From: an uncultured Clostridia bacterium
Lineage (GTDB): Bacteria > Bacillota > Clostridia > Christensenellales > Aristaeellaceae
DNA: 64,000 bases
Reading direction: 5' to 3'
Assembly: GCA_934630705.1 (NCBI GenBank)
Contig: CAKTWP010000002.1
Location: 62,001 to 126,000 of the forward strand
The translations under genes were made by a program, and so were the position numbers. The notes under the pieces are model-generated. The model made no database searches, was not told the origin of the DNA, and saw nothing but the letters and a program-made list of their open reading frames with translations. Below are positions 8,522 through 16,856 of this stretch, piece after piece; the stretch's first letter is position 1; each line of letters begins with the position of its first letter.

Positions 8522-9297
8522 TTACAGACAGATGCTTTCCACCAGCGCGCACCAGTCCTTGGGATAAACGCCCAGAAGCTCCTCATGGCGCAGATCCTGC
8601 GCATGAATCACCGGCGTTTTGAAATACCGGCGATAGCGTTCCAGATATTTTTCCCCCATCTTTCTGGCGTAAAATACGTGAATTTCCGTTTCGCCGTTTT
8701 CGATCTGCCGGGGAAGCGGCGTGGTCAGATCGGACTGAAACTGTTTTTTCAGGCTTGCTCTGGAGATGAAGCTCAGATCATATTTGTCTCTGCCCGTCAT
8801 GGCCACGAAGGCACGGTATAGGGATCAGGGGCTGCCATTTGCCTGAGGAAGCGCCGTTGCATCAGCCGGCTGCGATATTCCCCGGTATGGATAAAATTAT
8901 AGGTGACCTTCACCATCAGTGCGGACAGCAGACGCGCCTTGAGACGCCCTGCCTGATCCAGATCGGAGCTGCCGATGATGCCGTAGCGCATGTGCACGCG
9001 ATGCCGTGCAGCCAGCTGCGCCACGAAGCTTCCACCCAGCGAGCAGCCGTATGCAGCGCGAATCGTACCGTTGTAATGGTCGCGGATGTATGCCTCGATC
9101 TTTTCCAGCTCGTCCGTCATGGAAGTATAGCCTTCGGAATCGTTTTCATCAAAGCCGGTGTATGCCACCGCAGCCACCAGAAACCTTTGGGATAATGCAT
9201 CGATCACATGGCCGAAATTGCCCTTCCAATAGCACATCGTCCCCGGGAAAAGCATCAGAACGGGATTGCTTTTATCGCCAAATTCGTGAATGGTCAT
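8522..9297 (-). pseudogene. Alpha/beta hydrolase disrupted by a -1 frameshift
   Basis: The N-terminal part (9297 to about 8812) has the oxyanion region VLMLFPGTMCYWKG and the nucleophile elbow GCSLGGSF. It then ends early at ...YTVPSWP. The next frame, from about 8815 to 8522, continues with VAMTGRDKYDLSF and ends ...LVESICL. Reading CCC instead of CC near 8813 restores PFVAMTG, so one lost C explains the break. The start at 9297 follows GGAAAGGAAAAG. Either a recent pseudogene or a sequencing error; both halves look otherwise intact, which favours a recent event. Confidence 0.75.
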
Positions 9298-9455
9298 GGC
9301 TTTCTTTTCCTTTCCGGCCATCAATGCTTCGCTGACGCGCATGCATCCGTCCGGGCATCAGTATAGCACAGTTTGGACGGATGATCCATAGGTTCTGCCG
9401 GGGAAAATGGGTGGAGGGAACCCAGCGTTTTCTCCGTTTCCGCCCTCTGCCTGTG

Positions 9456-9484
9456 TTGACAAGGCCGGGCAAATGGGGTATCAT
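9456..9484 (+). promoter_or_regulatory. Promoter of the DUF1858-ferritin-yhaM operon
   Basis: TTGACA (9456-9461), 17-bp spacer, TATCAT (9479-9484). The perfect -35 suggests a strong promoter. Confidence 0.65.
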
Positions 9485-9528
9485 GATACATGGCTTTTTA
9501 TGAAACAGGCCGAAGGGAGAATAAAAAA

Positions 9529-9738
9529 ATGGAAAATACCGTGACGAAGGAAATGAGCATCGGTCAGGTGCTGAATATTCATCGGGGAACCGCCAAGATC
9601 ATGATGGAGTTCGGCATGCATTGCCTGGGTTGCCCCCATGCCACCGCCGAATCGTTGGAGGACGCCTGCGCGGCCCACGGCGCGAATGTGGACGAGCTGG
9701 TGCATCAGCTGAACGAATTCCTGGCGGAAGCGAAATAA
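9529..9738 (+). CDS. DUF1858 (hybrid-cluster-associated redox disulfide) protein
   Basis: A 69-residue protein starting MENTVTKEMSIGQVL; an in-frame ATG at 9490 lies close to the predicted transcription start and is less likely. The ATG at 9529 follows GAAGGGAG. It carries FGMHCLGCPHATAESLEDA, the CxxC motif of the DUF1858/ScdA N-terminal family, often found beside hybrid cluster or nitrosative-stress proteins (established knowledge). Two nucleotides separate it from the ferritin-like gene, so the two are co-transcribed. Probably a small redox or metal-handling protein (inference). Confidence 0.85.
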   Translation: MENTVTKEMSIGQVLNIHRGTAKIMMEFGMHCLGCPHATAESLEDACAAHGANVDELVHQLNEFLAEAK

Positions 9739-9740
9739 TC

Positions 9741-10208
9741 ATGCAGGCAAAGAACGCGGGGGAAGCGCTGTATCTGGCCAGCGAAATGGAGCGGCGGGCC
9801 GTGCGGCTTTACGAGCGGGCGCTGCTGGTGTTTGACCGGCCCGATTGCCAGGCTGCCATTCGCCAGATTCTGTGCGAGGAAAAGCAGCATCTGGCCCGTT
9901 TTGAAGCAATGGGGGCCCAGGCTCCCGGCTTTGAGGAGGGCCAAGCGCTGGCGGCGAAGGCGTCTGAGGTGCTGTTTGCCGGCGGGCTGGTGGAGGCCCA
10001 GCGCAAGGGCGCGTTTGAAAGCGCCCGGGCGTTATTTGCGTATGCCATGGAGCAGGAAAGCCAGGCCATCGCCTGCTATGGCGCGTTCGCCCGGCAATTT
10101 CCCGGCGAAACCGGCGCGGCCTTTGCCGCCATCGCGCAGGAGGAGCAGACCCATCTGGCCCAGTTCGCCGCCCTGCAAAACGCCCAAGAGAAAAGCGAGG
10201 AAGCATAA
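9741..10208 (+). CDS. Ferritin-like/rubrerythrin-like di-iron protein
   Basis: A 155-residue, helix-rich protein with two repeats: E-R-A-V-R-L-Y-E followed by EEKQHLARFE, and EQESQAIACYGAF followed by EEQTHLAQFA. The paired ExxH motifs on a four-helix bundle are the ligand pattern of ferritin-like di-iron proteins. No rubredoxin CxxC domain is present. Start ATG at 9741. Its stop TAA directly abuts the yhaM ATG. Likely role: oxygen, peroxide or iron handling (inference). Confidence 0.75.
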   Translation: MQAKNAGEALYLASEMERRAVRLYERALLVFDRPDCQAAIRQILCEEKQHLARFEAMGAQAPGFEEGQALAAKASEVLFAGGLVEAQRKGAFESARALFAYAMEQESQAIACYGAFARQFPGETGAAFAAIAQEEQTHLAQFAALQNAQEKSEEA

Positions 10209-11219
10209 ATGCAGCAGCCCACCGTTTCGTCCCTGGCCCGGGACATGAAGTTTGAGGGCTTTTTGCTGGTTCGCTCCGCGGATCAGCGCACCTCCTCCAA
10301 CGGCAGCAAATATCTGGATATGACCCTGTGCGATACCACGGGCAGCATCAACTGCAAAATGTGGGATGGCACGGTGCCCCCGCCCCGGCAGGGCGCGGTG
10401 ATCAAGGTGCGCGGCACGGTGCAGGAATACAACGGCCGGCTGCAAATGCGCATTGAACGGCTGCGCAATCCCGGGCCGGAGGATGATGTGGATCCCTCCG
10501 CCCTGATGCCCTGCGCCCCGGAACGGCCGGAAAGCATGCTGGCGGAAATCAACGCCACCATCGACCGGATGCAGACCCCGGAGCTTCAGGCCATTTTGCG
10601 GGAGCTGATCCGCATGTGCGGGGACAAGCTGGTGTATTATCCCGCCGCGCAGCGGCTGCACCACGCCGAGCGCAGCGGCCTGCTGCATCACACCCTGGGG
10701 GTGCTCCGGGCGGCGGAGAGCGTGCTGCCGCTGTATCCCTTCCTGGATGGGGATTTGCTGCGGGCCGGGGCCATTGCCCATGACCTGAGCAAGACCGCCG
10801 AATTTCTCAGCGATGAAGCGGGCAATGTGTCCGATTATTCCGCGGAGGGTCAGCTGCTGGGCCATCTGGTGCACGGCGTGGCGCAGGTGCGGGAAGCGGC
10901 GCGGCGCGCCAATGTGAGCGGGGAATACGTGCTGCTTTTGTCCCATATGGTCATCAGCCATCACGGGGAGCCCGATCACGGCAGTCCCCGGCCGCCCATG
11001 TTTGCCGAGGCGGAAATGCTTCATATGCTGGATGATATGGACGCGAAAATGAACGAGATGGAAAGCGTGATGCGCCGCACGCCCGTGGGCGCGTTCAGCG
11101 AGAAAATCTGGTCGCTGGACCGGCGGCTGTATCATCCCCGCACCCACCGGGAAGAGGCCGCGGCCGGTATCCGGGACGAGGGGACCGTGGAGGGCAATGG
11201 ATATTCCGGATTGCTTTGA
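10209..11219 (+). CDS. yhaM: YhaM-family 3'-5' exoribonuclease (OB fold plus HD domain)
   Basis: A 336-residue protein. The N-terminal OB fold (about 10-90) has GSKYLDMTLCDTTGSINCKMW. The C-terminal HD phosphohydrolase domain (about 150-300) contains RLHHAERSGLLHHTLGVLR, AIAHDLSK as the HD dyad and SHMVISHHGEP. This order and length match YhaM/CBF1, an exonuclease that trims RNA and single-stranded DNA (established knowledge). It is the last gene of the operon and is followed by a strong terminator at 11226-11256. The link with two redox-type genes is not a standard arrangement. Confidence 0.88.
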   Translation: MQQPTVSSLARDMKFEGFLLVRSADQRTSSNGSKYLDMTLCDTTGSINCKMWDGTVPPPRQGAVIKVRGTVQEYNGRLQMRIERLRNPGPEDDVDPSALMPCAPERPESMLAEINATIDRMQTPELQAILRELIRMCGDKLVYYPAAQRLHHAERSGLLHHTLGVLRAAESVLPLYPFLDGDLLRAGAIAHDLSKTAEFLSDEAGNVSDYSAEGQLLGHLVHGVAQVREAARRANVSGEYVLLLSHMVISHHGEPDHGSPRPPMFAEAEMLHMLDDMDAKMNEMESVMRRTPVGAFSEKIWSLDRRLYHPRTHREEAAAGIRDEGTVEGNGYSGLL

Positions 11220-11225
11220 GCGTTC

Positions 11226-11256
11226 AGGCTGCCGAATCTGCTTCGGCAGCCTTTTT
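11226..11256 (+). terminator. Intrinsic terminator of the yhaM operon
   Basis: An 11-bp stem AGGCTGCCGAA / TTCGGCAGCCT with loop TCTGC, followed by five T. Confidence 0.9.
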
Positions 11257-11453
11257 CGTATAAATGTCGCTTTTCCGAGGAACTAAAGGCGTCATGCCTG
11301 CGGCAGCCATCATCCATCCTGCGCCTTTTGCGCCGGGAACACGCGCTTGTTTTCGGAAGCGCGCTGCCTGGAGGAGGGCGTTTTTTTTGCGTCCAAAATG
11401 GCGCTTTCTTCGATAATTTTTACATTTCGCCCGGCATCTCGAATCCAAAATGC

Positions 11454-11482
11454 TTGACGATGCATGAAGAAACTGTTACAAT
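11454..11482 (+). promoter_or_regulatory. Promoter of the lipoprotein gene
   Basis: TTGACG (11454-11459), 17-bp spacer, TACAAT (11477-11482). The stretch 11257-11450 upstream holds only weak inverted repeats and no gene that I can support. Confidence 0.65.
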
Positions 11483-11550
11483 AATATAAACTCACGGTAA
11501 CGATTACGGGCCGTCCGGCGGCGCGTTTTCAATGAAGGAGGTTTCTTTCG

Positions 11551-12354
11551 ATGAAGAAATTCGTTTTGCTTTCGCTGTTGCTGGCGCTGGCGCTGCTGCT
11601 GGCGGGCTGCGGCCAGGAGCAGCAGTTCAATGAGCTGCCCAATACCTATCAGCAGGATCCCCTGTCCGTGCCCACGGATACCCCCGAGCCCACCGCGCTT
11701 TCCAATGATTATCTGGACGGCGGATATTCCTTTGGGGACAATTATGATCCCGCCTCCGAGGAGGACACCACCAATTTTGAAGTGGGCGCTCAGTACGATG
11801 AATACGGCAACGCCCTCTATGCCGGGGCCACGCCCATCCCGCTGGATCCCATCGATATGCCCACTGCTACCCCACGGCCCGACTTGACCTTTACCTATGG
11901 CGCGGTGACCGCAGACAAGCTGGGCCTTCAGTTTGAAGCGCCGGTTGGCTGGATGATGGATACCTCCGCATCCGACACCGTGGTGCTCACCGATCCCAAC
12001 AGCTACGATGGCTTCCAGGCCACCCTGACCATCCGCATCACCGATGTGAGCAGCGATTATAAGCTGGCGGATGTGAAAACCGAGGTGCGCAAAGTGCTCA
12101 ATGAAGTGGGGCAGTATAACTATAACAAGTGGGAAACCACCTCGCTGGCAGCCCGCACCCTGCTGAACAAGGACGGCTATTACGCCAACTATCGCGGCGA
12201 ATATTATGATGGCACCGTGGTTCGCGGCCGGGTGATGGTGGCGCTGCTGGACGGCCATAGGATCATTACTGTGCATATGGCCGCGCCCGGCTGGTATAAC
12301 ACCAGCTATATGAACGTGCTGGGCCATTTCCGGGATAAGCTCCAGGCGCTGTAA
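11551..12354 (+). CDS. Secreted lipoprotein of unknown function
   Basis: A 267-residue protein. The signal peptide is MKKFVLLSLLLALALL, ending in lipobox LLAGC with the lipidated Cys at about residue 20. A Pro/Thr-rich, acidic linker (about 25-110) follows. The globular part (about 115-267) begins TFTYGAVTADKLGLQFEAP and resembles PsbP-like surface domains only loosely. AAGGAGGTTTCTTTCG is an ideal ribosome site. It precedes a polysaccharide deacetylase on the same strand, so a cell-surface role is likely (inference). Confidence 0.8.
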   Translation: MKKFVLLSLLLALALLLAGCGQEQQFNELPNTYQQDPLSVPTDTPEPTALSNDYLDGGYSFGDNYDPASEEDTTNFEVGAQYDEYGNALYAGATPIPLDPIDMPTATPRPDLTFTYGAVTADKLGLQFEAPVGWMMDTSASDTVVLTDPNSYDGFQATLTIRITDVSSDYKLADVKTEVRKVLNEVGQYNYNKWETTSLAARTLLNKDGYYANYRGEYYDGTVVRGRVMVALLDGHRIITVHMAAPGWYNTSYMNVLGHFRDKLQAL

Positions 12355-12505
12355 CGCCGCGCTGAGCACTTCGTTTCGCCTTTCTTCCGTAACCGCAATC
12401 AACGCGGCGGAACGCTTGCGTTCCGCCGCTTGTTTCGATGGCCGCGCTTTATCCCCTGTAAATAAAGCCCCTGCCCATACCAAAGAAAACGGAGGGTTTG
12501 TTGCC

Positions 12506-13837
12506 GTGAAAAAACTGCTGGCTCTGTGCCTGTGCCTGCTGTGGATAGCGCCCTGCGCCGTGGCGGAGGAACGCTACGCCGCCATTCCCGCTCTGCTGCA
12601 ATTCTCCCAGAAGGAAGCGCCCCGGGAAAAGGTGCAGGGGGATAATTACATTCTGCGCACCTATCCGATTACGGCAAACGCCCAGGTGAACGCCCAGCTG
12701 CGTGCCCTGATTGATGAAATGACCGAGCGGGGCCGTCCCGTCCTGAACGGCGCTACCAGCGAGCTGATGCCCGCGTATCTGGATGTGGGAGCCAATATCT
12801 TCCGTACCGGCACCCAGTGGATGAGCTTCCTGACCATCGCCCGCTCCGCCTGCGAGCGGGAGCAGGTGTATGTGGATTTCGACGCCCGGGTTTATGACAT
12901 GGCGACCGGCGACCGGCTGACGCTTGCTGATCTGTTCCCTGCGGACAGCCCGGCCTGGGCGCTGCTGATGCAGGAAACAGCGGCCCAGCTTTCCGCCTAT
13001 TTCCCGGCGGAAATCCCGGATGCAGCCGCGCTTTCCGCCCTCTGCACCCGGGAAGCCCTGGAAAACGCCGCGTTTACGCTTACGCCCGCCAAGCTGTCCC
13101 TCCATTTCCGGGCGGATGCGCTTTATCCCGGCCATCAGACGCTGATGCACGTGAACGTGTATTACCCCGCGATTCGGGCATACATGACTGAGACGGCCCG
13201 GCAGCAAACCGATAACAGCCGCTATAAGCTTATTGCGCTGACCTATGACGATGGCCCGGCCCGCAGCTATTCCATGAACCTGATGCATGAGCTGCGCCGC
13301 TATGGGGCCAGCGCCACGTTTTTCGTGTTGGGCACGAATATTGCCAAGAACCATGATGTGCTCTGCCGGGAGCACGACGCGGGCCACGACGTGGCCAGCC
13401 ATAATTATGTGCATACCTATGATGATCTGACGCAGGACAATATCCTGACCTGGAAAAGCAAATTCAATGCGGCCATCCTGCCCATCATCGGCGTTTCGCC
13501 TGCCACCATGCGCGCCCCCGGCGGCCATTTCAAGCAGTTCATCGCCGCGCAGGCAGGCTTGCCGCTGATCCAATGGAGCGTGATTTCCGGCGATGCAGGC
13601 AGCAAGGACGCAGGAAAAATCAGCAGCCGGGTAATTGGCAGCGCCAAGGACGGCGCGGTGGTGCTGATGCACGATATTAACAATAAGGTTTCCCAGTATA
13701 ACGCATCTATCCTCCCTGCGCTGGAGAAAAAAGGCTTCCTGTGCGTCACGGTGGAGGAGCTGTTTTCCCATTACGGCGTGACGCTGGAAGGGGATCAGGT
13801 GTATTACGACTGCACGGAAGAAGCGAAGCTGCGTTAA
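12506..13837 (+). CDS. Secreted polysaccharide deacetylase, PdaC-like
   Basis: 443 residues from a GTG start preceded by GGAGGG; the longer upstream frame has no ribosome site and would bury the signal peptide (VKKLLALCLCLLWIAPCAVA). Residues about 45-225 resemble the DUF3298/RsiV-type domain of PdaC. The NodB domain follows with TYDDGP at 246-251, SHNYVH at 298-303 (metal ligands H299 and H303), RAPGG at 336-340 and LMHD at 387-390. Enzymes of this type remove acetyl groups from peptidoglycan sugars (established knowledge). Confidence 0.88.
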   Translation: MKKLLALCLCLLWIAPCAVAEERYAAIPALLQFSQKEAPREKVQGDNYILRTYPITANAQVNAQLRALIDEMTERGRPVLNGATSELMPAYLDVGANIFRTGTQWMSFLTIARSACEREQVYVDFDARVYDMATGDRLTLADLFPADSPAWALLMQETAAQLSAYFPAEIPDAAALSALCTREALENAAFTLTPAKLSLHFRADALYPGHQTLMHVNVYYPAIRAYMTETARQQTDNSRYKLIALTYDDGPARSYSMNLMHELRRYGASATFFVLGTNIAKNHDVLCREHDAGHDVASHNYVHTYDDLTQDNILTWKSKFNAAILPIIGVSPATMRAPGGHFKQFIAAQAGLPLIQWSVISGDAGSKDAGKISSRVIGSAKDGAVVLMHDINNKVSQYNASILPALEKKGFLCVTVEELFSHYGVTLEGDQVYYDCTEEAKLR

Positions 13838-13883
13838 TTTGGGCTGGATACAGAAGCCCGGCGTCGCGGCCTTTACCGGCTTT

Positions 13884-13942
13884 GGAGGAGGAAACGCGAG
13901 GGAATCCTTCTTTGGCTGCTTCCCTCGCGCGGGTATTTTATG
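13884..13942 (+). promoter_or_regulatory. Hairpin between Shine-Dalgarno and start codon
   Basis: GGAGGAGG (13884-13891) is 48 nt from the ATG at 13940. A 10-bp hairpin, CGCGAGGGAA / TTCCCTCGCG (13895-13929), lies between them. If it folds, the unpaired distance from SD to ATG falls to 13 nt. The stem also resembles an arm of the dispersed repeat. No other SD is visible before this start. Confidence 0.4.
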
Positions 13943-14785
13943 GAATATGATCTGCTGATAGACGGAATCCCGTTCCGGGCGCGGGAAGCGGTGGAGCTGG
14001 ATTGGCTGCGGCCTTATGGCCGGGTATTTCAGGTGATGGATCAGCAGCCCAGCGGCAATCTGTGCTTCGGCGTGGACGGGCCTTATGGCCGGCTCTTTAT
14101 CAAATACGCCGGCGCGCGCACGCTAAACTATGCCGGGCGCGTGGAGGACGCGGTGAACACGCTGCGTAATGCCATGCCGCTGTATGCCCATGCCCATCCC
14201 GCACTGACCAGATTGCTGGCCCACGGCCAAACGCCCCGGGGCTACGCCGCCGTGTTTGCCTGGCGGGATGCGCTGCCCCTGCGCGCTACGCCCCCCGATG
14301 ATGCGGTGCGCGCCCGGGTGCGCGCCCTGCAGTTGTCCCGTTCGCTGAAAATGCTGGATATGGCGTTCGATCTGCATGTGCAGCTGGCGGCGGATGGGTA
14401 TGTCGCCGTGGATTTTGCCGATGATAATCTGCTGATCGATTTCGACCGGGACGAGATCGTGGTATGCGATATTGATCTGTATCGCCGCAAGCCCGCGTTT
14501 AACGATCGGGGGCGGATGCCCGGCGCATCCCGGATGATGGCCCCGGAGGAATTTGTTCAGGGGCAGCGGCTCACCGAATGCACCACCGTGTATAACATGG
14601 GCGCGTTGGCCTTTGAATTTTTCGGGGATAACAATGATCGCCGTCCTGCTGCCTGGCAGGGTCCCGCAGCGCTGTATCCCGTGGCGAAAAAAGCCACCAT
14701 GGAGCAGCCCTTCCAGCGTTTTCCTACCCTCAAGGCTTTTCAGGAGGCCTGGCGCGAGGCGGTAGGACATTCCTGGCTGCGATGA
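13940..14785 (+). CDS. Protein-kinase-fold protein (divergent)
   Basis: A 281-residue protein with a degenerate kinase pattern: a Lys in RLFIKYAGA (about residue 55), VAVDFADDNLLIDF in place of the HRD...N catalytic loop, VVCDIDLYRRKP in place of DFG, and RMMAPEEF corresponding to the APE motif. This suggests a Ser/Thr or small-molecule kinase-like fold; activity is uncertain because HRD is not intact. It lies downstream of the deacetylase and 62 nt upstream of an alpha/alpha-barrel protein. Confidence 0.6.
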   Translation: MEYDLLIDGIPFRAREAVELDWLRPYGRVFQVMDQQPSGNLCFGVDGPYGRLFIKYAGARTLNYAGRVEDAVNTLRNAMPLYAHAHPALTRLLAHGQTPRGYAAVFAWRDALPLRATPPDDAVRARVRALQLSRSLKMLDMAFDLHVQLAADGYVAVDFADDNLLIDFDRDEIVVCDIDLYRRKPAFNDRGRMPGASRMMAPEEFVQGQRLTECTTVYNMGALAFEFFGDNNDRRPAAWQGPAALYPVAKKATMEQPFQRFPTLKAFQEAWREAVGHSWLR

Positions 14786-14847
14786 TCCCTTTACAATCAA
14801 ACGCGCATTTTCGGGCTTCCGCCCGCAAAAAGAAAGGATGATTCCGG

Positions 14848-16557
14848 ATGGAAAACCTGTATGCATCCCTGCTGAAAACCTGGTGCGACCGGCTGATTTC
14901 CCTGCAGGTGAAGGGAACGGGCGTAAAGCAGCTGGACGGCGGCTTCCTGTGCCCGGCCTGCAAGGTGATCCACGGCCGCTGCGGCGACGCGATCTTTCCC
15001 ATGATGCTGCTGGCCCAGCGCACCGGCGAGGAAAAATATCTCTCTTCCGCCCGGGCGCTCTTTGCCTTCCAGGAAAACATGCTCTGCGATGACGGCAGCC
15101 TCTATAACGACGGCAATTCCGCCTGGAACGGCATCACCGTGTTCGCTGCCATCGCCCTGTGCGAAGCGTTGGACCATTGCGGCGAATTGCTGGAAGCAGA
15201 GGAACGGGCCGCCTGGCGTGCCCGGCTGACCAAGATGGGGGACTGGCTGCTGAACAATATCGGGCCGGATTTCCCCTCCAACATCAATTATCGCGCCACC
15301 AACGCCGGGGCCATGGCGCTTCTGGGCCGGTATCTGGGCCGGGAGGATTATCTGCGCCACGCCCGCCTGATGGCGGACTTTTCCATGCGCCATTTTACCG
15401 ATGCAGGGTTCCTTCGGGGCGAGGGAAAGCCCATCGATCTGACCACCCCGCGGGGCTGTCATCCCATCGATCTGGGATACAACGTGGAGGAGTCCGTGCC
15501 GTCGCTGGTGAAATGCGCGCTGGCGCTGAATGATTCGGAAATGCTGGAGCAGCTGAAAATCATCCTTCGCCAGCAGCTGAATTTCATGCTGCCCGACGGC
15601 GGATGGAACAATTCCTTCGGCTCCCGCAACAATAAATGGACGTACTGGGGCAGCCGCACCTCCGATGGCTGCGAGGGCGCTTACGGCCTGCTGGGCCGGG
15701 AGGAGCCGCTGTTTGCCGAGGCCTGCCGCCGGAACACGGAGCTGCTGCTCCGATGCACCCATGACGGGCTGCTTTACGGCGGCCCCCAGTATTTCGAGCA
15801 CGGAGAGCCGCCCTGCGTGCATCACACCTTCTGCCATGCCAATGCCATTGCCGTGGCGCTGCGGGCGCTGGACGGGGCCGAGCCGTCCCGGATGGAACTG
15901 CCCCTGGATGCGCCTGGGCCCTTCCTGGCCCACGACCGGGACATCGATACCTGGCGGTTCAGCATCGGCCCGTGGCGGGGAAGCGTGACCGGCTTTGATT
16001 ATGACATCCATGCCGGCCATGCCACTGGCGGCACCCTGAGCATGCTCTGGCATGAAAAGACGGGGCCGGTGATGCTGTCCTCGGTGGTGGATTACTGGCT
16101 GGTAGAGCCCCACAACATGCAATTGCCGCTGGAAAAGGCCCGGCATCGGGCGCTGACTCCCCGGGTGGAGCTGATGCAGGGGGGCAGGCGCTTTGCCCAG
16201 TGCTATGACACCCACGCGTCCATTCAGGCCAGCCTGACGGGAGAATGCGTGCGTTTTGAGGTGGCGGCGGCGCTGGTGGATCAGCAGCAGAATCCCCTGC
16301 CCGATGGGGCCACCTTTGCGGCCCTCACCTATGAGATCAGCGGCAGCCGGGCAGTGCTTTCCGGGCGGGTGTACGGCACGTATGCCAAGGATGCGGTTCT
16401 GGTGCTGCCCGTGATTCCCGCTCAGGCCCAGGTGCTTACCGTGCCCGTGGCCGATCCGCCCCAGCATATTTTCTTCCTGACCGGTGGTTTTGGCGCGGAG
16501 GAATACCGCATCCGCCCCGACGGCAACGGCTGCTTCCGGGCCGAGATCCGGCTGTGA
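14848..16557 (+). CDS. Predicted alpha/alpha-barrel carbohydrate-active protein
   Basis: A 569-residue soluble protein without a signal peptide. The first 370 residues are helix-rich, with aromatic and Asn/Gly motifs such as GNSAWNGITVFAAIALCEA, NINYRATNAGAMALLG and SRTSDGCEGAYGLLGR, as in (alpha/alpha)6 toroids of glycoside hydrolases and polysaccharide lyases. The last 200 residues look like a beta domain (GPWRGSVTGFDYDIHAGHATGG). The overall layout recalls heparinase II/III-like or unsaturated glucuronyl hydrolase-like proteins, but I do not recognise the family. AAAGGATGATTCCGG precedes the ATG. Confidence 0.5.
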   Translation: MENLYASLLKTWCDRLISLQVKGTGVKQLDGGFLCPACKVIHGRCGDAIFPMMLLAQRTGEEKYLSSARALFAFQENMLCDDGSLYNDGNSAWNGITVFAAIALCEALDHCGELLEAEERAAWRARLTKMGDWLLNNIGPDFPSNINYRATNAGAMALLGRYLGREDYLRHARLMADFSMRHFTDAGFLRGEGKPIDLTTPRGCHPIDLGYNVEESVPSLVKCALALNDSEMLEQLKIILRQQLNFMLPDGGWNNSFGSRNNKWTYWGSRTSDGCEGAYGLLGREEPLFAEACRRNTELLLRCTHDGLLYGGPQYFEHGEPPCVHHTFCHANAIAVALRALDGAEPSRMELPLDAPGPFLAHDRDIDTWRFSIGPWRGSVTGFDYDIHAGHATGGTLSMLWHEKTGPVMLSSVVDYWLVEPHNMQLPLEKARHRALTPRVELMQGGRRFAQCYDTHASIQASLTGECVRFEVAAALVDQQQNPLPDGATFAALTYEISGSRAVLSGRVYGTYAKDAVLVLPVIPAQAQVLTVPVADPPQHIFFLTGGFGAEEYRIRPDGNGCFRAEIRL

Positions 16558-16589
16558 AAACGATGGGGGATTATGCGGGGGACATTGCT

Positions 16590-16845
16590 GACAGCATGTA
16601 ATCCGCATCTTATTCCAAACGGTTTTCGGGTGAGCGCGGGCGGGGCTTTTGATGCAAAAGCCTCCTCCTGCAAAACAACGCGCCCCAGAATAGGAAAGGA
16701 GACGATCAAGCGTTTCCCTCCCTGTTCTGGGGCGCATTATAGATCAGATACAAATGCATTCTTATTCCCAAAGGGCTTTCTTGAGAAGAACGTAAGAGGG
16801 GGCTTTCTTTCGCCCTTGAAAGAAAACCCCTCTCGCGAAGATTCC
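16590..16845. repeat. Dispersed palindromic element, copy C
   Basis: It contains TTATTCCAAACGGTTTTCGG, an arm hairpin with GCTTTTGATGCAAAAGC, the central palindrome CGCGCCCCAGAA / TTCTGGGGCGCATT, and a second arm hairpin AGAGGGGGCTTTCTTTC / GAAAGAAAACCCCTCTC. It fills the convergent gap between the alpha/alpha-barrel gene and rbsK. Confidence 0.8.
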
Positions 16846-16856
16846 CGCCTGTGGGC

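Noticed and set aside
14797..16737. Very long antisense open frames opposite real genes (also 5619-7268, 19619-20992, 42040-43821 and 50154-52055)
   Set aside because: They mirror high-GC coding genes, have Gly/His/Gln/Arg-rich translations, no ribosome sites and no domain motifs.
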